From: an uncultured Treponema sp.
GTDB taxonomy: Bacteria > Spirochaetota > Spirochaetia > Treponematales > Treponemataceae
Reading direction: 5' to 3'
Assembly (NCBI GenBank): GCA_946403565.1
Contig: CAMJAJ010000042.1
Span: 1-8,251, forward strand
Length of the DNA stretch: 8,251 nucleotides
The translations under genes and the position numbers were made by a program. Of this stretch, positions 1 through 7,362 are shown piece by piece (the first letter of the stretch is position 1; each line of letters starts with the position of its first letter). A model generated the notes under the pieces. It saw only the letters and a program-made list of their open reading frames with translations, was not told the origin of the DNA and made no database searches.

Positions 1-744
<744 letters not shown>

Positions 745-762
745 GGCGGAGCCTGGTGCCGT

Positions 763-1662
763 ATGGACGACAAGCGTTCCCTTTCCAAGAAGGCCAGCCT
801 CCTGCACCTGAATGCCCTTTCCCTCGCCGACGGGATGAGGAGCGGGGCCTTCCGTTCCCTGTACCGGGGCCAGGGGCTCGACTTCAACGGGGTGCGCGAG
901 TACCTCCGGGGCGACGACGTGCGGGCAATCGACTGGAACGTGACGGCGCGGATGGGGAAGCCCTTCGTGAAGGTGTTCGAGGAGGAGCGGGAGCTGGACG
1001 TCTTCCTCGTGGTGGACACCTCGCTTTCCATGCGCTTTTCCAGCTCCGGCGTCTCCCGGCTGGGGCAGGCCCTGGAGTGCGCCAAGCTCCTGACCCTCGC
1101 CTCCCTGCGCAACGCCTCCCCGGTGGGAGCGGTCGTCTTTGACTCCGAGATCCACTTTTCCTCCGCCCCCGAGTACGGCAGGGACCATGCGATGCTCCTG
1201 CTTTCCAAGTTCGACGCCCTGTCGGGGGAAGGCGGCCAGCCCTACCGGGCCAGGAACAAGGGCTCGTACATGGACAACGCGCTCAGCGGGGCCCTGAAGC
1301 TCCTGAAGAAGCGCACGCTCGTCATGATATTCTCCGACTTCAGGATGCAGGGCTATTTCCACACCTTCGGCCAGCTCTGCCAGAAGAACGACGTCGTGGC
1401 CGTCAGGATATGCGACGTGCTGGACCAGACCCTGCCGTCCGCCGGAACCCTGCTGTTCTCAGACATGGAGAGCGGGCGCAAGGCCTTCCTGCCCACCTCC
1501 TCCCGCTCCTTCAAGAGCGCGTGGCTTGCCGACAAGCAGCGCGGGATAGCCCTGTGGAAGCGCGAGTGCGTCGCCCGCGGCGGGGTGCCGCTCGTGCTGA
1601 GCTCGGAGAAGGACTCCTTTTCCCAACTGCAGGCCTTCTTCACCGCGAGGAAGGGGATATGA
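763..1662 (+). CDS. DUF58 protein with VWA-like MIDAS motif
   Basis: This 299-residue soluble protein has the DUF58 signature in residues 37-62 (DFNGVREYLRGDD, then IDWN and TAR). An intact DxSxS metal-binding motif follows at Asp85-Ser87-Ser89 (DTSLSM). SDF at 191-193 supplies a further conserved Asp of the VWA-like fold. The position usually held by Thr appears to be Ser168 in NKGSYMDNAL. No signal peptide or membrane segment is seen, so it should be cytoplasmic. DUF58 genes nearly always sit directly after moxR, and their products are thought to be adaptors for the ATPase. The ATG at 763 has GGAG at 748-751, eleven bases upstream, which is a slightly long spacing. The stop overlaps the next start in an ATGA. 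Four of its Leu-Ser(TCC) pairs use CTT-TCC. Role inferred from family and context. Confidence 0.93.
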   Translation: MDDKRSLSKKASLLHLNALSLADGMRSGAFRSLYRGQGLDFNGVREYLRGDDVRAIDWNVTARMGKPFVKVFEEERELDVFLVVDTSLSMRFSSSGVSRLGQALECAKLLTLASLRNASPVGAVVFDSEIHFSSAPEYGRDHAMLLLSKFDALSGEGGQPYRARNKGSYMDNALSGALKLLKKRTLVMIFSDFRMQGYFHTFGQLCQKNDVVAVRICDVLDQTLPSAGTLLFSDMESGRKAFLPTSSRSFKSAWLADKQRGIALWKRECVARGGVPLVLSSEKDSFSQLQAFFTARKGI

Positions 1663-2720
1663 GCTTCTTGTTCCGGCGGACGGCCTTCTTCACCTGCCTG
1701 CTCATCATCATGGCGGCCTGCCTGCCTGCCTCAGGCGCGGAGGAATCCCCGGCCGCCTCCTTCAAGCAGACCCTGGTCCCCAAGGAGATATACGTGGGCG
1801 ACACGGCCCAGCTCAGCTACAGCTTCCAGAGCCCGGTGGATTTCTATGCCCTGGCCCAGCAGGGCGGGGGGGCCTCCCGGCTGGAGGGGGGCATCCTGTA
1901 CTTCGACATGACGGGAGGCTATTTCAAGGACATGGAGCCGTACTGCAGCGTGACCCAGCTGAGCATGCGGCAGGTCGGGATGACCTACACGCTCGTCCTG
2001 AACTTCATCCCCTGGAAGACGGGCCGGCTGGACTTCATCCCCCTGGACATGGGCAGGCTCTGCAGGGCCGACAGCGACGTGCAGCTGCAGCTGGAAAGCG
2101 TGGAGATCCTCTCCCTGTCCGAGAAGCTGGGGGCCACGACCCTGCGTCCGCCCGCGTCGCCCCTCCTCCTGCCCGGCACGAACTACATCGTCTGGGCGCT
2201 CATCCTCGTGCTCGCCGCCCTCGCCGTCCTGGTGGCCATGCTGGCCATGAACTTTTCGGCCGCGCTGCGGAGGGCCATCCTCTTCAAGGAGCGGGTGGGC
2301 TACCGCCGCAACGCCTTCCTGACCAGGTGGCGGCTCAAGGCCCTGCTGAAGGGCGAGCGGCCGGACGCGGATTTTGCCCATGACTGGCAGCAGATAATGC
2401 GCTGCTACCTGAACTACCGCTTCAGCACGACCTTCCTTTCGGTCACGTCCAAGGACATCTACCGGGCGGTCAGCGAGGCGACCGGCGACCTGCTCGACAT
2501 AGAGCAGGAGAACGCCGTCCTTTCCATCCAGTCCGTGTTCATCCGGACCGACTACATCCGCTACGCCAAGGATTCGCCGGACAGCCGCAAGCTGCCTGCC
2601 GAGGACCACGAGGCGGCCTTCGCCAGCGGGGAGCGGGAGCAGCTCGTCGAGCTGAGCCTGGTGGACATAGGGGAACTGGAGAAGGAACGGGAGGAATTCA
2701 AAAGTTATGGTAGAGTTTAA
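1659..2720 (+). CDS. BatD-like membrane protein with signal peptide and cytoplasmic C-terminal domain
   Basis: The frame is open further upstream, but the ATG at 1659 is chosen. It overlaps the previous stop as ATGA, has AAGGGG at 1651-1656, and opens a clear signal peptide (RR, then a hydrophobic stretch 9-23). Cleavage could be after ASGA (residue 28) by signal peptidase I. MAAC at 18-21 could alternatively be a loose spirochaetal lipobox. The 353-residue protein has a beta-rich periplasmic part (about 30-170, with KEIYVGDTAQLSYSF) and one membrane helix (about 176-199). Its cytoplasmic tail is about 150 residues. The tail has the pattern seen in BatD/DUF4381-type C-termini: an aromatic-rich YLNYRFSTTFLSVTSKDIY segment and then TDYIRYA near 298-303. 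It overlaps batA by 14 bases. Probable role: envelope scaffold for the VWA proteins. The family call is by pattern, and sequence similarity is likely to be weak. Confidence 0.8.
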   Translation: MSFLFRRTAFFTCLLIIMAACLPASGAEESPAASFKQTLVPKEIYVGDTAQLSYSFQSPVDFYALAQQGGGASRLEGGILYFDMTGGYFKDMEPYCSVTQLSMRQVGMTYTLVLNFIPWKTGRLDFIPLDMGRLCRADSDVQLQLESVEILSLSEKLGATTLRPPASPLLLPGTNYIVWALILVLAALAVLVAMLAMNFSAALRRAILFKERVGYRRNAFLTRWRLKALLKGERPDADFAHDWQQIMRCYLNYRFSTTFLSVTSKDIYRAVSEATGDLLDIEQENAVLSIQSVFIRTDYIRYAKDSPDSRKLPAEDHEAAFASGEREQLVELSLVDIGELEKEREEFKSYGRV

Positions 2721-3708
2721 GAACCCGACGGCATTTTTCTGCCTGCTCCTCCTGCCCCTGCTGTTTTTCCTGCGGCACGTGCGCGTGTTCATGCGGCTCT
2801 CCTACCTCGCCGTACTGGGGGACTGGCAGGGCGACAGCTTCGAGTGGAAGGGGACCGCCTTCACCTTCCTCTTCCGCCTGTACAAGCTCCTTGAGCTTCT
2901 GGCCTTCATCGCGGTCGTGGTCGCCTACGCCAACCCGGTCATGCGGCACCAGGAGAAGGTGTACATCTCCCGCGGCGCGGACGTCATCTTCGTCGTGGAC
3001 TCAAGCCCCTCCATGGCCGCCAAGGACATAGCCGGCATCTCCCGCCTGGAGGCTGCCAAGCGGTCCATCCTCACCCTGGCCGCGGAGAACGGCGGCTGCT
3101 CGCTCGGCCTGGTCTCCATGGCGAAGGAGGCCGTCCTGCTCGTCCCGCCCACGATGGACCGGGATTTCTTCATGGGGCGGCTGGACACCCTGGCCGTGGG
3201 CGAGCTGGGCGACGGCACGGCAATCGGGACCGGGCTTTCCACCGCCGTCTACCACCTGGAGGGGTCCACGGCCCCCAAGAAGGCCATCGTCCTGATCACC
3301 GACGGCGAGAACAACGCCGGAAGCATCAACCCCTACACGGCCTCCCGGCTCGTGGAGGAGAAGGGCATCTCCCTGTACGTGCTCGGCCTGGGCACGAGCG
3401 GGGCCGTGGCCCTCGAGTACACCGACCCCAAGACCGGCCGGTTCTATTCCGGCTACTTCCAGTCCGGCTACGACAGCCAGACCCTTTCCAAGCTTGCGGC
3501 GGCGGGGGGCGGCAGCTTCTTCAACGTGGAGAACATGGACGCCCTCAAGCTCGCGTTCAGCTCCATCAACAAGACGGCCTCCCTGGTCCAGAGCTACCGG
3601 ATCCGGAGCTATGACACGGACTACTACGAGTCCTGCCTGCTGGCGGCCGGCCTGCTCGTGCTCGCCGCCCTCGTCATAAAGCGGCTGCTTTTGAAGGAGG
3701 CCCTGTGA
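2707..3708 (+). CDS. batA: BatA, membrane-anchored VWA-domain protein
   Basis: The 333-residue protein has the BatA/BatB layout: hydrophobic segments at about 8-22 and 60-77, a VWA domain (about 91-290), and a third helix at about 310-324. The metal ion-dependent adhesion site is complete: Asp98-Ser100-Ser102 in DSSPSM, Thr171 in GDGTAIG, and Asp199 in LITDGEN. The loop between the first two helices is basic. By the positive-inside rule it should be cytoplasmic and the VWA domain periplasmic. Bat proteins were named for aerotolerance in Bacteroides, and in Borrelia a VWA protein of this operon (BB0172) has been reported to bind integrin. The ATG at 2707 lies inside the end of the previous gene, with GGAGG at 2690-2694, twelve bases upstream; coupling to upstream translation is likely. 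Its stop overlaps the next start as TGATG. Confidence 0.93.
   Translation: MVEFKNPTAFFCLLLLPLLFFLRHVRVFMRLSYLAVLGDWQGDSFEWKGTAFTFLFRLYKLLELLAFIAVVVAYANPVMRHQEKVYISRGADVIFVVDSSPSMAAKDIAGISRLEAAKRSILTLAAENGGCSLGLVSMAKEAVLLVPPTMDRDFFMGRLDTLAVGELGDGTAIGTGLSTAVYHLEGSTAPKKAIVLITDGENNAGSINPYTASRLVEEKGISLYVLGLGTSGAVALEYTDPKTGRFYSGYFQSGYDSQTLSKLAAAGGGSFFNVENMDALKLAFSSINKTASLVQSYRIRSYDTDYYESCLLAAGLLVLAALVIKRLLLKEAL
3694..3700 (+). promoter_or_regulatory. Shine-Dalgarno site deciding the batB-TPR start
   Basis: AAGGAGG is a perfect anti-SD match. It lies seven bases before the ATG at 3708 and only four before the in-frame GTG at 3705, so it favours the ATG. The site lies within the last codons of batA and supports coupled translation. 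Confidence 0.8.
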
Positions 3709-5282
3709 TGTGGGAACAGCTTTCGACCTTTTCCATCCGGCGGCCGTTCGCCCTGCTGGCGGTCATCCCCGTGCTCGTCTTCACCCTGACCTCCTTTTCC
3801 CGCTTCCGCTCGCTTTCCTCCGTGTTCGAGGTGGAGGACAAGCGGGCCGGCCTGAAGTTCTTCCTTAAGAAGACCTTCCAGTTCTTTGCCTTCAGCTGCT
3901 TCATCCTTGCCTACGCGGGAATCTCCTGGGGCAGCCGTTCGGTTCCCGTGCAGAAGCGGGGCTGCGCGGTCTCGCTCGTGTTCGACATCTCCTACAGCAT
4001 GACGGCCCGCGACGAGGGGGGAAAGACCCGCCTGGAGGCCGCCTCCGAGTACGCCCTGGCCCTGCTGGACCGGATGGAGGGGCTGTCCGTCTCGGTCGTC
4101 CTCGCGAAGGGTGACGGCGTCCTTGCCGTGCCCCTGACGGACGACTTCTCCGCCGCCCGCTCCCTGATCAAGGCCCTGCACCCCTCGCTCATGACCGCGA
4201 AGGGAAGCAGCCCCGGCCGGGGGCTTGAGGTCGCCATATCGTCGTTCCCCAGCCAGAGCTCCGAGGCCCCCTACGTCTGGCTCTTTACGGACGGAGAGGA
4301 GACGGACACGGCCCTCTCTTCCGCCCTTGCCAAGGCCGCCGGTTCGGGCATCAGCGTCTCCATCATCGGCTTCGGCTCCGACGACGGGGCGGAGGTCCTC
4401 GCGGGCGGGGAGGGGGAGTCCGTGCACTCCAGCCTGCGCTCGGAGAGCCTGGGCAGCCTGTCCTCCTCCATGACGCTCAAGGGCTACGTCAGCTATGTCC
4501 GCGCCTCCGAAAAGTCGTCCGCCTACCGGCTCCTGGACTCCCTGAAGCTGAGCGGCGGCGGCGAGCGGCTGTCCTACGAGGTGCAGGGCGTGGAGCGCTA
4601 CAACTTCTTCATCAGGCTGGGCATCGGCCTGCTGGTGCTCTCGTACATATTCGGGGAGCTGAGCCTGTCCGCCCGGAAGAAGAGCCTGTTCGCGCTCCTG
4701 GGCTTTTCGGCCGTCTGCCTGTCCATGACGGGCTGCTCCGCGCCCTTTTCCGACCGCATGCGGCTTCTGGGCGGCAGCCTGGAGTGGAACCGGAAGGAGT
4801 ATCCGGACGCCACCGCCGACTTCCTGAGCGTCATCGACAGCGCGAAGGGGCGGGGGGACCTGCAGACGGAGCGGTACGCCGTGTTCGACCTTGCGACGAC
4901 CTACCTGGTGCAGGGGGAGAACGAGGCCGCCCGCGCCCGCTTCCAGGAGCTTTCCGGCGACCTGCCCGACGACGTCCGCTTTGCCCTCCTGTACAACCTG
5001 GGCATCCTTGCCCACCGGAACGGAAACTATGCGGCGGCGGCCGACTTCTTCAGGCAGGCCCTCCTCATAGACGGGGGGAGCGTGGACGCGAAGGTGAACC
5101 TGGAGCTGTCCCTCGTCGGCGGTGAAGGGCAGTCCGTCGGGCATGCCGCCCAGAAGGTCGCCGAGTCCAGCCATGAGGGCGCGCTCGAAAGCGCGGTGTA
5201 TTCGATAATCAGGGAGCAGGAGGAAGGGCAATGGAAAAACATGCGCTCAGAAGAGACGTCGGACGATCCCCAGGACTATTGA
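3708..5282 (+). CDS. batB: BatB-BatC fusion: VWA domain plus TPR domain, with internal lipobox
   Basis: A GTG at 3705 is also possible, but the ATG at 3708 has AAGGAGG at 3694-3700 with ideal spacing, so 524 residues are called. Helices lie at about 12-28 and 56-73, and the VWA domain at about 86-285. Its metal site is Asp93-Ser95-Ser97 (DISYSM), Ser167 or Ser168 in place of the usual Thr (AKGSSPGRGL), and Asp195 (FTDGEE). A third helix (about 302-317) is followed by ARKK and a second hydrophobic stretch ending LSMTGC (Cys343). Then come TPR-like repeats at about 352-384, 386-418 and 422-455; the last (YNLGILAHRNGNYAAAADFF) is a textbook TPR. The length equals a typical BatB plus a typical BatC, and no start codon or Shine-Dalgarno site lies at the junction. 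Probable role: envelope VWA protein with an attached TPR protein-binding arm. The last 52 bases overlap the next gene. Confidence 0.92.
   Translation: MWEQLSTFSIRRPFALLAVIPVLVFTLTSFSRFRSLSSVFEVEDKRAGLKFFLKKTFQFFAFSCFILAYAGISWGSRSVPVQKRGCAVSLVFDISYSMTARDEGGKTRLEAASEYALALLDRMEGLSVSVVLAKGDGVLAVPLTDDFSAARSLIKALHPSLMTAKGSSPGRGLEVAISSFPSQSSEAPYVWLFTDGEETDTALSSALAKAAGSGISVSIIGFGSDDGAEVLAGGEGESVHSSLRSESLGSLSSSMTLKGYVSYVRASEKSSAYRLLDSLKLSGGGERLSYEVQGVERYNFFIRLGIGLLVLSYIFGELSLSARKKSLFALLGFSAVCLSMTGCSAPFSDRMRLLGGSLEWNRKEYPDATADFLSVIDSAKGRGDLQTERYAVFDLATTYLVQGENEAARARFQELSGDLPDDVRFALLYNLGILAHRNGNYAAAADFFRQALLIDGGSVDAKVNLELSLVGGEGQSVGHAAQKVAESSHEGALESAVYSIIREQEEGQWKNMRSEETSDDPQDY
5219..5223 (+). promoter_or_regulatory. 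Shine-Dalgarno site for the early batD start inside batB-TPR
   Basis: GGAGG lies seven bases before the ATG at 5231 and inside the coding sequence of the fusion gene. It supports a 52-base overlap rather than the later TTG at 5300, which has only AAGGG (5291-5295). The motif also encodes Gln/Glu codons, so chance occurrence is possible. Confidence 0.6.
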
Positions 5283-6706
5283 TCCGCGCGAAGGGCCTCT
5301 TGGCGCGGGGCCGCCTGGTTCGGGGCCGCCTGCTTGCCGTGCTCGCGCTGCTTTTCGCCTGCCTGGGGCAGGGGGCTTCCGCCGCTGCCTCGCACGCCGC
5401 CTACCTGCGGTCGCTGTCCTTCAAGTGCCAGGACGGCTACGTGTTCTCTTCGACCAACACCGTCTTTGCGGTGGACATAGCCTACCTGCCTCCCGAGGAC
5501 CTTTCGGTGTACCTGAACTCCATCCCCAACAACGTGGAGCTGGTCTCCATCAAGAAGGTCACCTACATCCCCCCCTCCGGCTCCGGCCAGGGCTACGGGA
5601 CGCATGTGGAGATAACCGTCCGCTTCTCTTCGACCGGGGACGTGAAGCTCTTTGCCGCCGACCTGGAGACCAAGGAGGGCTTCTTCAAGATTCCCTTCCC
5701 GACCGTCCACGTCTGGGCCAACATGCAGATCCTGAAGCCGGAGCTTTCGGTCTCCGTCGATGGGAACGACGGGGCCGGGGGGCCGCTGCGCTCCACCGTC
5801 GGCTCCCACATAGGCTACACCGTCCGCGTCAAGTACGCCTCGGCGGTCAGGTCCATAAGCTACGAGATACCGGAGAACTCCATCTTCATCGAGAAGGAGC
5901 GGATGCTGGACCCGGACGGGGCGCAGGCCCAGGCCAGCGAGTTTTCCCCGAATTTCCAGGACGCGGCGCGTTATGACTGGCAGCCCCTTGCGGCGGGGGA
6001 ATACGAGCTGCCCCCCGTGCGGCTGGTGGTCCAGTCCTACAGCGGGAACCTCGTCAGCCTGCCCTTTCCTTCCATAAAGGTGCATGTCGCCGAGCCCGGC
6101 TCAGTGGCGGCGGACGCTTCCCAGTCCGGTGCGGCTTTGTCCGGTTCAGGGACGGCCCTGTCTGGGGCGCTGGAGGCCGCCTTCGCCGCAAGCCCCTCCG
6201 TCCGGCAGGAGGACGGGGGAGGGGGCAGCCTGGAGGACGCCGCCCTGCTCGCCGAGCTGTACGGAAAGGAGCTTTCCTCGCTGCCCTTCCTGAATGCGGC
6301 GGCGGAGGCCCGTCAGCAGCTGGAAGGCCGGCTCGGCAGGGACGTGCAGCCCCCGCTGCCCCGCCGCCCGCTGCTGGTCCTGCTGCTGGTCCTCGCGCTG
6401 GCGACGGTCCTGCTCGCGGTCGCCTTTGCCCTGCAGAAGTATTTCTCCCGGGCGGCGTTCGCCCTGGTCATGGCCCTGCTCCTTTCGCTGTCCGCGGCCG
6501 TCTACGGGGCCAGGCTGTCCCGCCGCTATGCGGTCTCCAAGGGGGGCACCCTGTACCCGATTCCCGAGTCGGGCCTGTCCCAAGGAGGGACGCTGCCCAC
6601 CGCCAGCGTGGTGCAGATCCTCAAGGAGGCGGGCGACTGGTACTATGTCTCCTTCAACGACACGAACGGCTGGATTCCTTCGGATGCTGTAATCTTGATC
6701 CGCTAG
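5231..6706 (+). CDS. batD: BatD-like exported protein with C-terminal bacterial SH3 domain
   Basis: The ATG at 5231 has GGAGG at 5219-5223, seven bases upstream, and gives 491 residues. A signal peptide lies at about 29-52 (RGRLLAVLALLFACLGQGASA). Two beta-rich regions (about 58-165 and 168-287), with alternating hydrophobic strands, resemble the periplasmic part of BatD/oxygen-tolerance proteins. A Gly/Ala/Ser-rich linker (about 289-335) leads to a short helical patch. Hydrophobic helices follow at about 380-402 and 408-426, then a small SH3-type domain (434-491) with LYPIPESG, VVQILKEAGDWYYV and GWIPSDAV. Two helices would return the SH3 domain to the periplasm, where such domains often bind peptidoglycan or peptides. 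The first 52 bases overlap the batB-TPR gene. A TTG at 5300 with AAGGG at 5291-5295 would give a more normal signal peptide of about 29 residues. The Bat role is inferred from context; the SH3 domain is clear. Confidence 0.85.
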   Translation: MEKHALRRDVGRSPGLLIRAKGLLARGRLVRGRLLAVLALLFACLGQGASAAASHAAYLRSLSFKCQDGYVFSSTNTVFAVDIAYLPPEDLSVYLNSIPNNVELVSIKKVTYIPPSGSGQGYGTHVEITVRFSSTGDVKLFAADLETKEGFFKIPFPTVHVWANMQILKPELSVSVDGNDGAGGPLRSTVGSHIGYTVRVKYASAVRSISYEIPENSIFIEKERMLDPDGAQAQASEFSPNFQDAARYDWQPLAAGEYELPPVRLVVQSYSGNLVSLPFPSIKVHVAEPGSVAADASQSGAALSGSGTALSGALEAAFAASPSVRQEDGGGGSLEDAALLAELYGKELSSLPFLNAAAEARQQLEGRLGRDVQPPLPRRPLLVLLLVLALATVLLAVAFALQKYFSRAAFALVMALLLSLSAAVYGARLSRRYAVSKGGTLYPIPESGLSQGGTLPTASVVQILKEAGDWYYVSFNDTNGWIPSDAVILIR

Positions 6707-6728
6707 CTTTGTTTATAGAGGCATGGAC

Positions 6729-7283
6729 ATGGATGCCTTGATGTTGCAGTATGCGGAGATGCAGAAGAAGAACGCGTCCGCACGGAAGAATCCCTCACAG
6801 AAGTCCCACAAGAAGGCAAACGCGCCCACTGCGGATGAGAAGGAGGCGGCCCGGCAGGGTTACTCCTACGAGCAGCAGATGGAGGCCGACAACCGACGGC
6901 GGGCCAACCCGATGGAGGTGTGGCTGAACCGCTACGGGACGGTGGACAAGGACAGGATACAGGACGAGGCGGACGAGAACGCGCGCCTGCACGACATAAA
7001 CTACCTGAAGCAGCTGCGTCCGGAGGACCGGATCGACCTGCACCAGATGACCCGCGCCGAGGCCTGGGACGCACTGGAGGCCTTCGTCACGGCCAGCAAG
7101 CGGAAGGGCTACCGGAAGCTCCTGATAATACACGGAAAGGGGGAACATTCCCACGGAAGCGACCCCGTGCTGGGGCCCATGGTCAAGGCCTTCATCGAGC
7201 AGGACCAGCGGCTGGGCCTTTCCGGGCATCCGGACCGGAACCACGGCGGGAACGGCGCGACCTGGGTCATCGTCCGCCAGTAG
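6729..7283 (+). CDS. Smr-domain protein
   Basis: The 184-residue protein has a charged, Lys/Gln-rich N-terminal half without predicted membrane segments and a C-terminal Smr domain (about 98-184). Visible motifs are IDLHQ (102-106), where most members have LDLHG, IIHGKG (133-138), and GGNGATWVIV (173-182). Smr domains resemble the C-terminus of MutS2. Stand-alone members bind or cut nucleic acids, and E. coli SmrB cleaves mRNA at collided ribosomes. A nucleic-acid role is therefore likely but not proven here. Two in-frame ATGs are available, at 6723 and 6729. The GAGG at 6718-6721 stands one base from the first and seven from the second, so the second is preferred. It starts 22 bases after batD on the same strand and probably belongs to that transcript. 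Confidence 0.88.
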   Translation: MDALMLQYAEMQKKNASARKNPSQKSHKKANAPTADEKEAARQGYSYEQQMEADNRRRANPMEVWLNRYGTVDKDRIQDEADENARLHDINYLKQLRPEDRIDLHQMTRAEAWDALEAFVTASKRKGYRKLLIIHGKGEHSHGSDPVLGPMVKAFIEQDQRLGLSGHPDRNHGGNGATWVIVRQ

Positions 7284-7301
7284 GGTCCTAACGGATTTTT
7301 T
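7282..7301 (+). terminator. Weak terminator candidate after the Smr gene
   Basis: TCC-TAAC-GGA (7286-7295) can form a short stem, extended only by G-U pairs, and is followed by six T residues (7296-7301). The stem is too short to be a strong intrinsic terminator. The position directly after the stop codon and before a gene of different composition is suggestive. Confidence 0.3.
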
Positions 7302-7303
7302 AC

Positions 7304-7332
7304 TTGTCTTTTCTCCGCTTTTGGGGTAAGTT
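7304..7332 (+). promoter_or_regulatory. Weak sigma-70-like promoter candidate for the J-domain gene
   Basis: TTGTCT (7304-7309, 4 of 6 consensus positions) and TAAGTT (7327-7332, 3 of 6) are 17 bases apart, in the only non-coding gap of the plus-strand cluster (7284-7362). The -10 match is poor. No CIRCE-type heat-shock operator is seen here. Confidence 0.25.
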
Positions 7333-7362
7333 AGGGGTACGTTACAAGAGGAAAGAGTGCAG

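Noticed and set aside
756..1142. 128-codon plus-strand frame overlapping the DUF58 gene
   Set aside because: Pro/Arg/Gly-rich out-of-frame translation of a well-supported gene.
1410..1658. Upstream extension of the BatD-like frame inside the DUF58 gene
   Set aside because: The extension is Arg/Pro/Ala-rich shadow sequence. The signal peptide, Shine-Dalgarno site and ATGA overlap all point to the start at 1659.
1731..2792. 353-codon minus-strand frame spanning the BatD-like gene
   Set aside because: Low-complexity composition without recognisable motifs. The plus-strand gene has a signal peptide, a membrane helix and coupled overlaps.
3624..5231. 535-codon open frame on the minus strand, antisense to the batB-TPR gene
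   Set aside because: Its translation is rich in Gly, Ala, Gln, His, Val and Arg with no domain, signal or repeat pattern. Long antisense frames are expected opposite GC-rich genes, and the plus strand encodes clear VWA and TPR motifs.
7284..7362. Search for a CIRCE-type heat-shock operator before the J-domain gene
   Set aside because: No long inverted repeat of the GCACTC/GAGTGC type is present in the gap.
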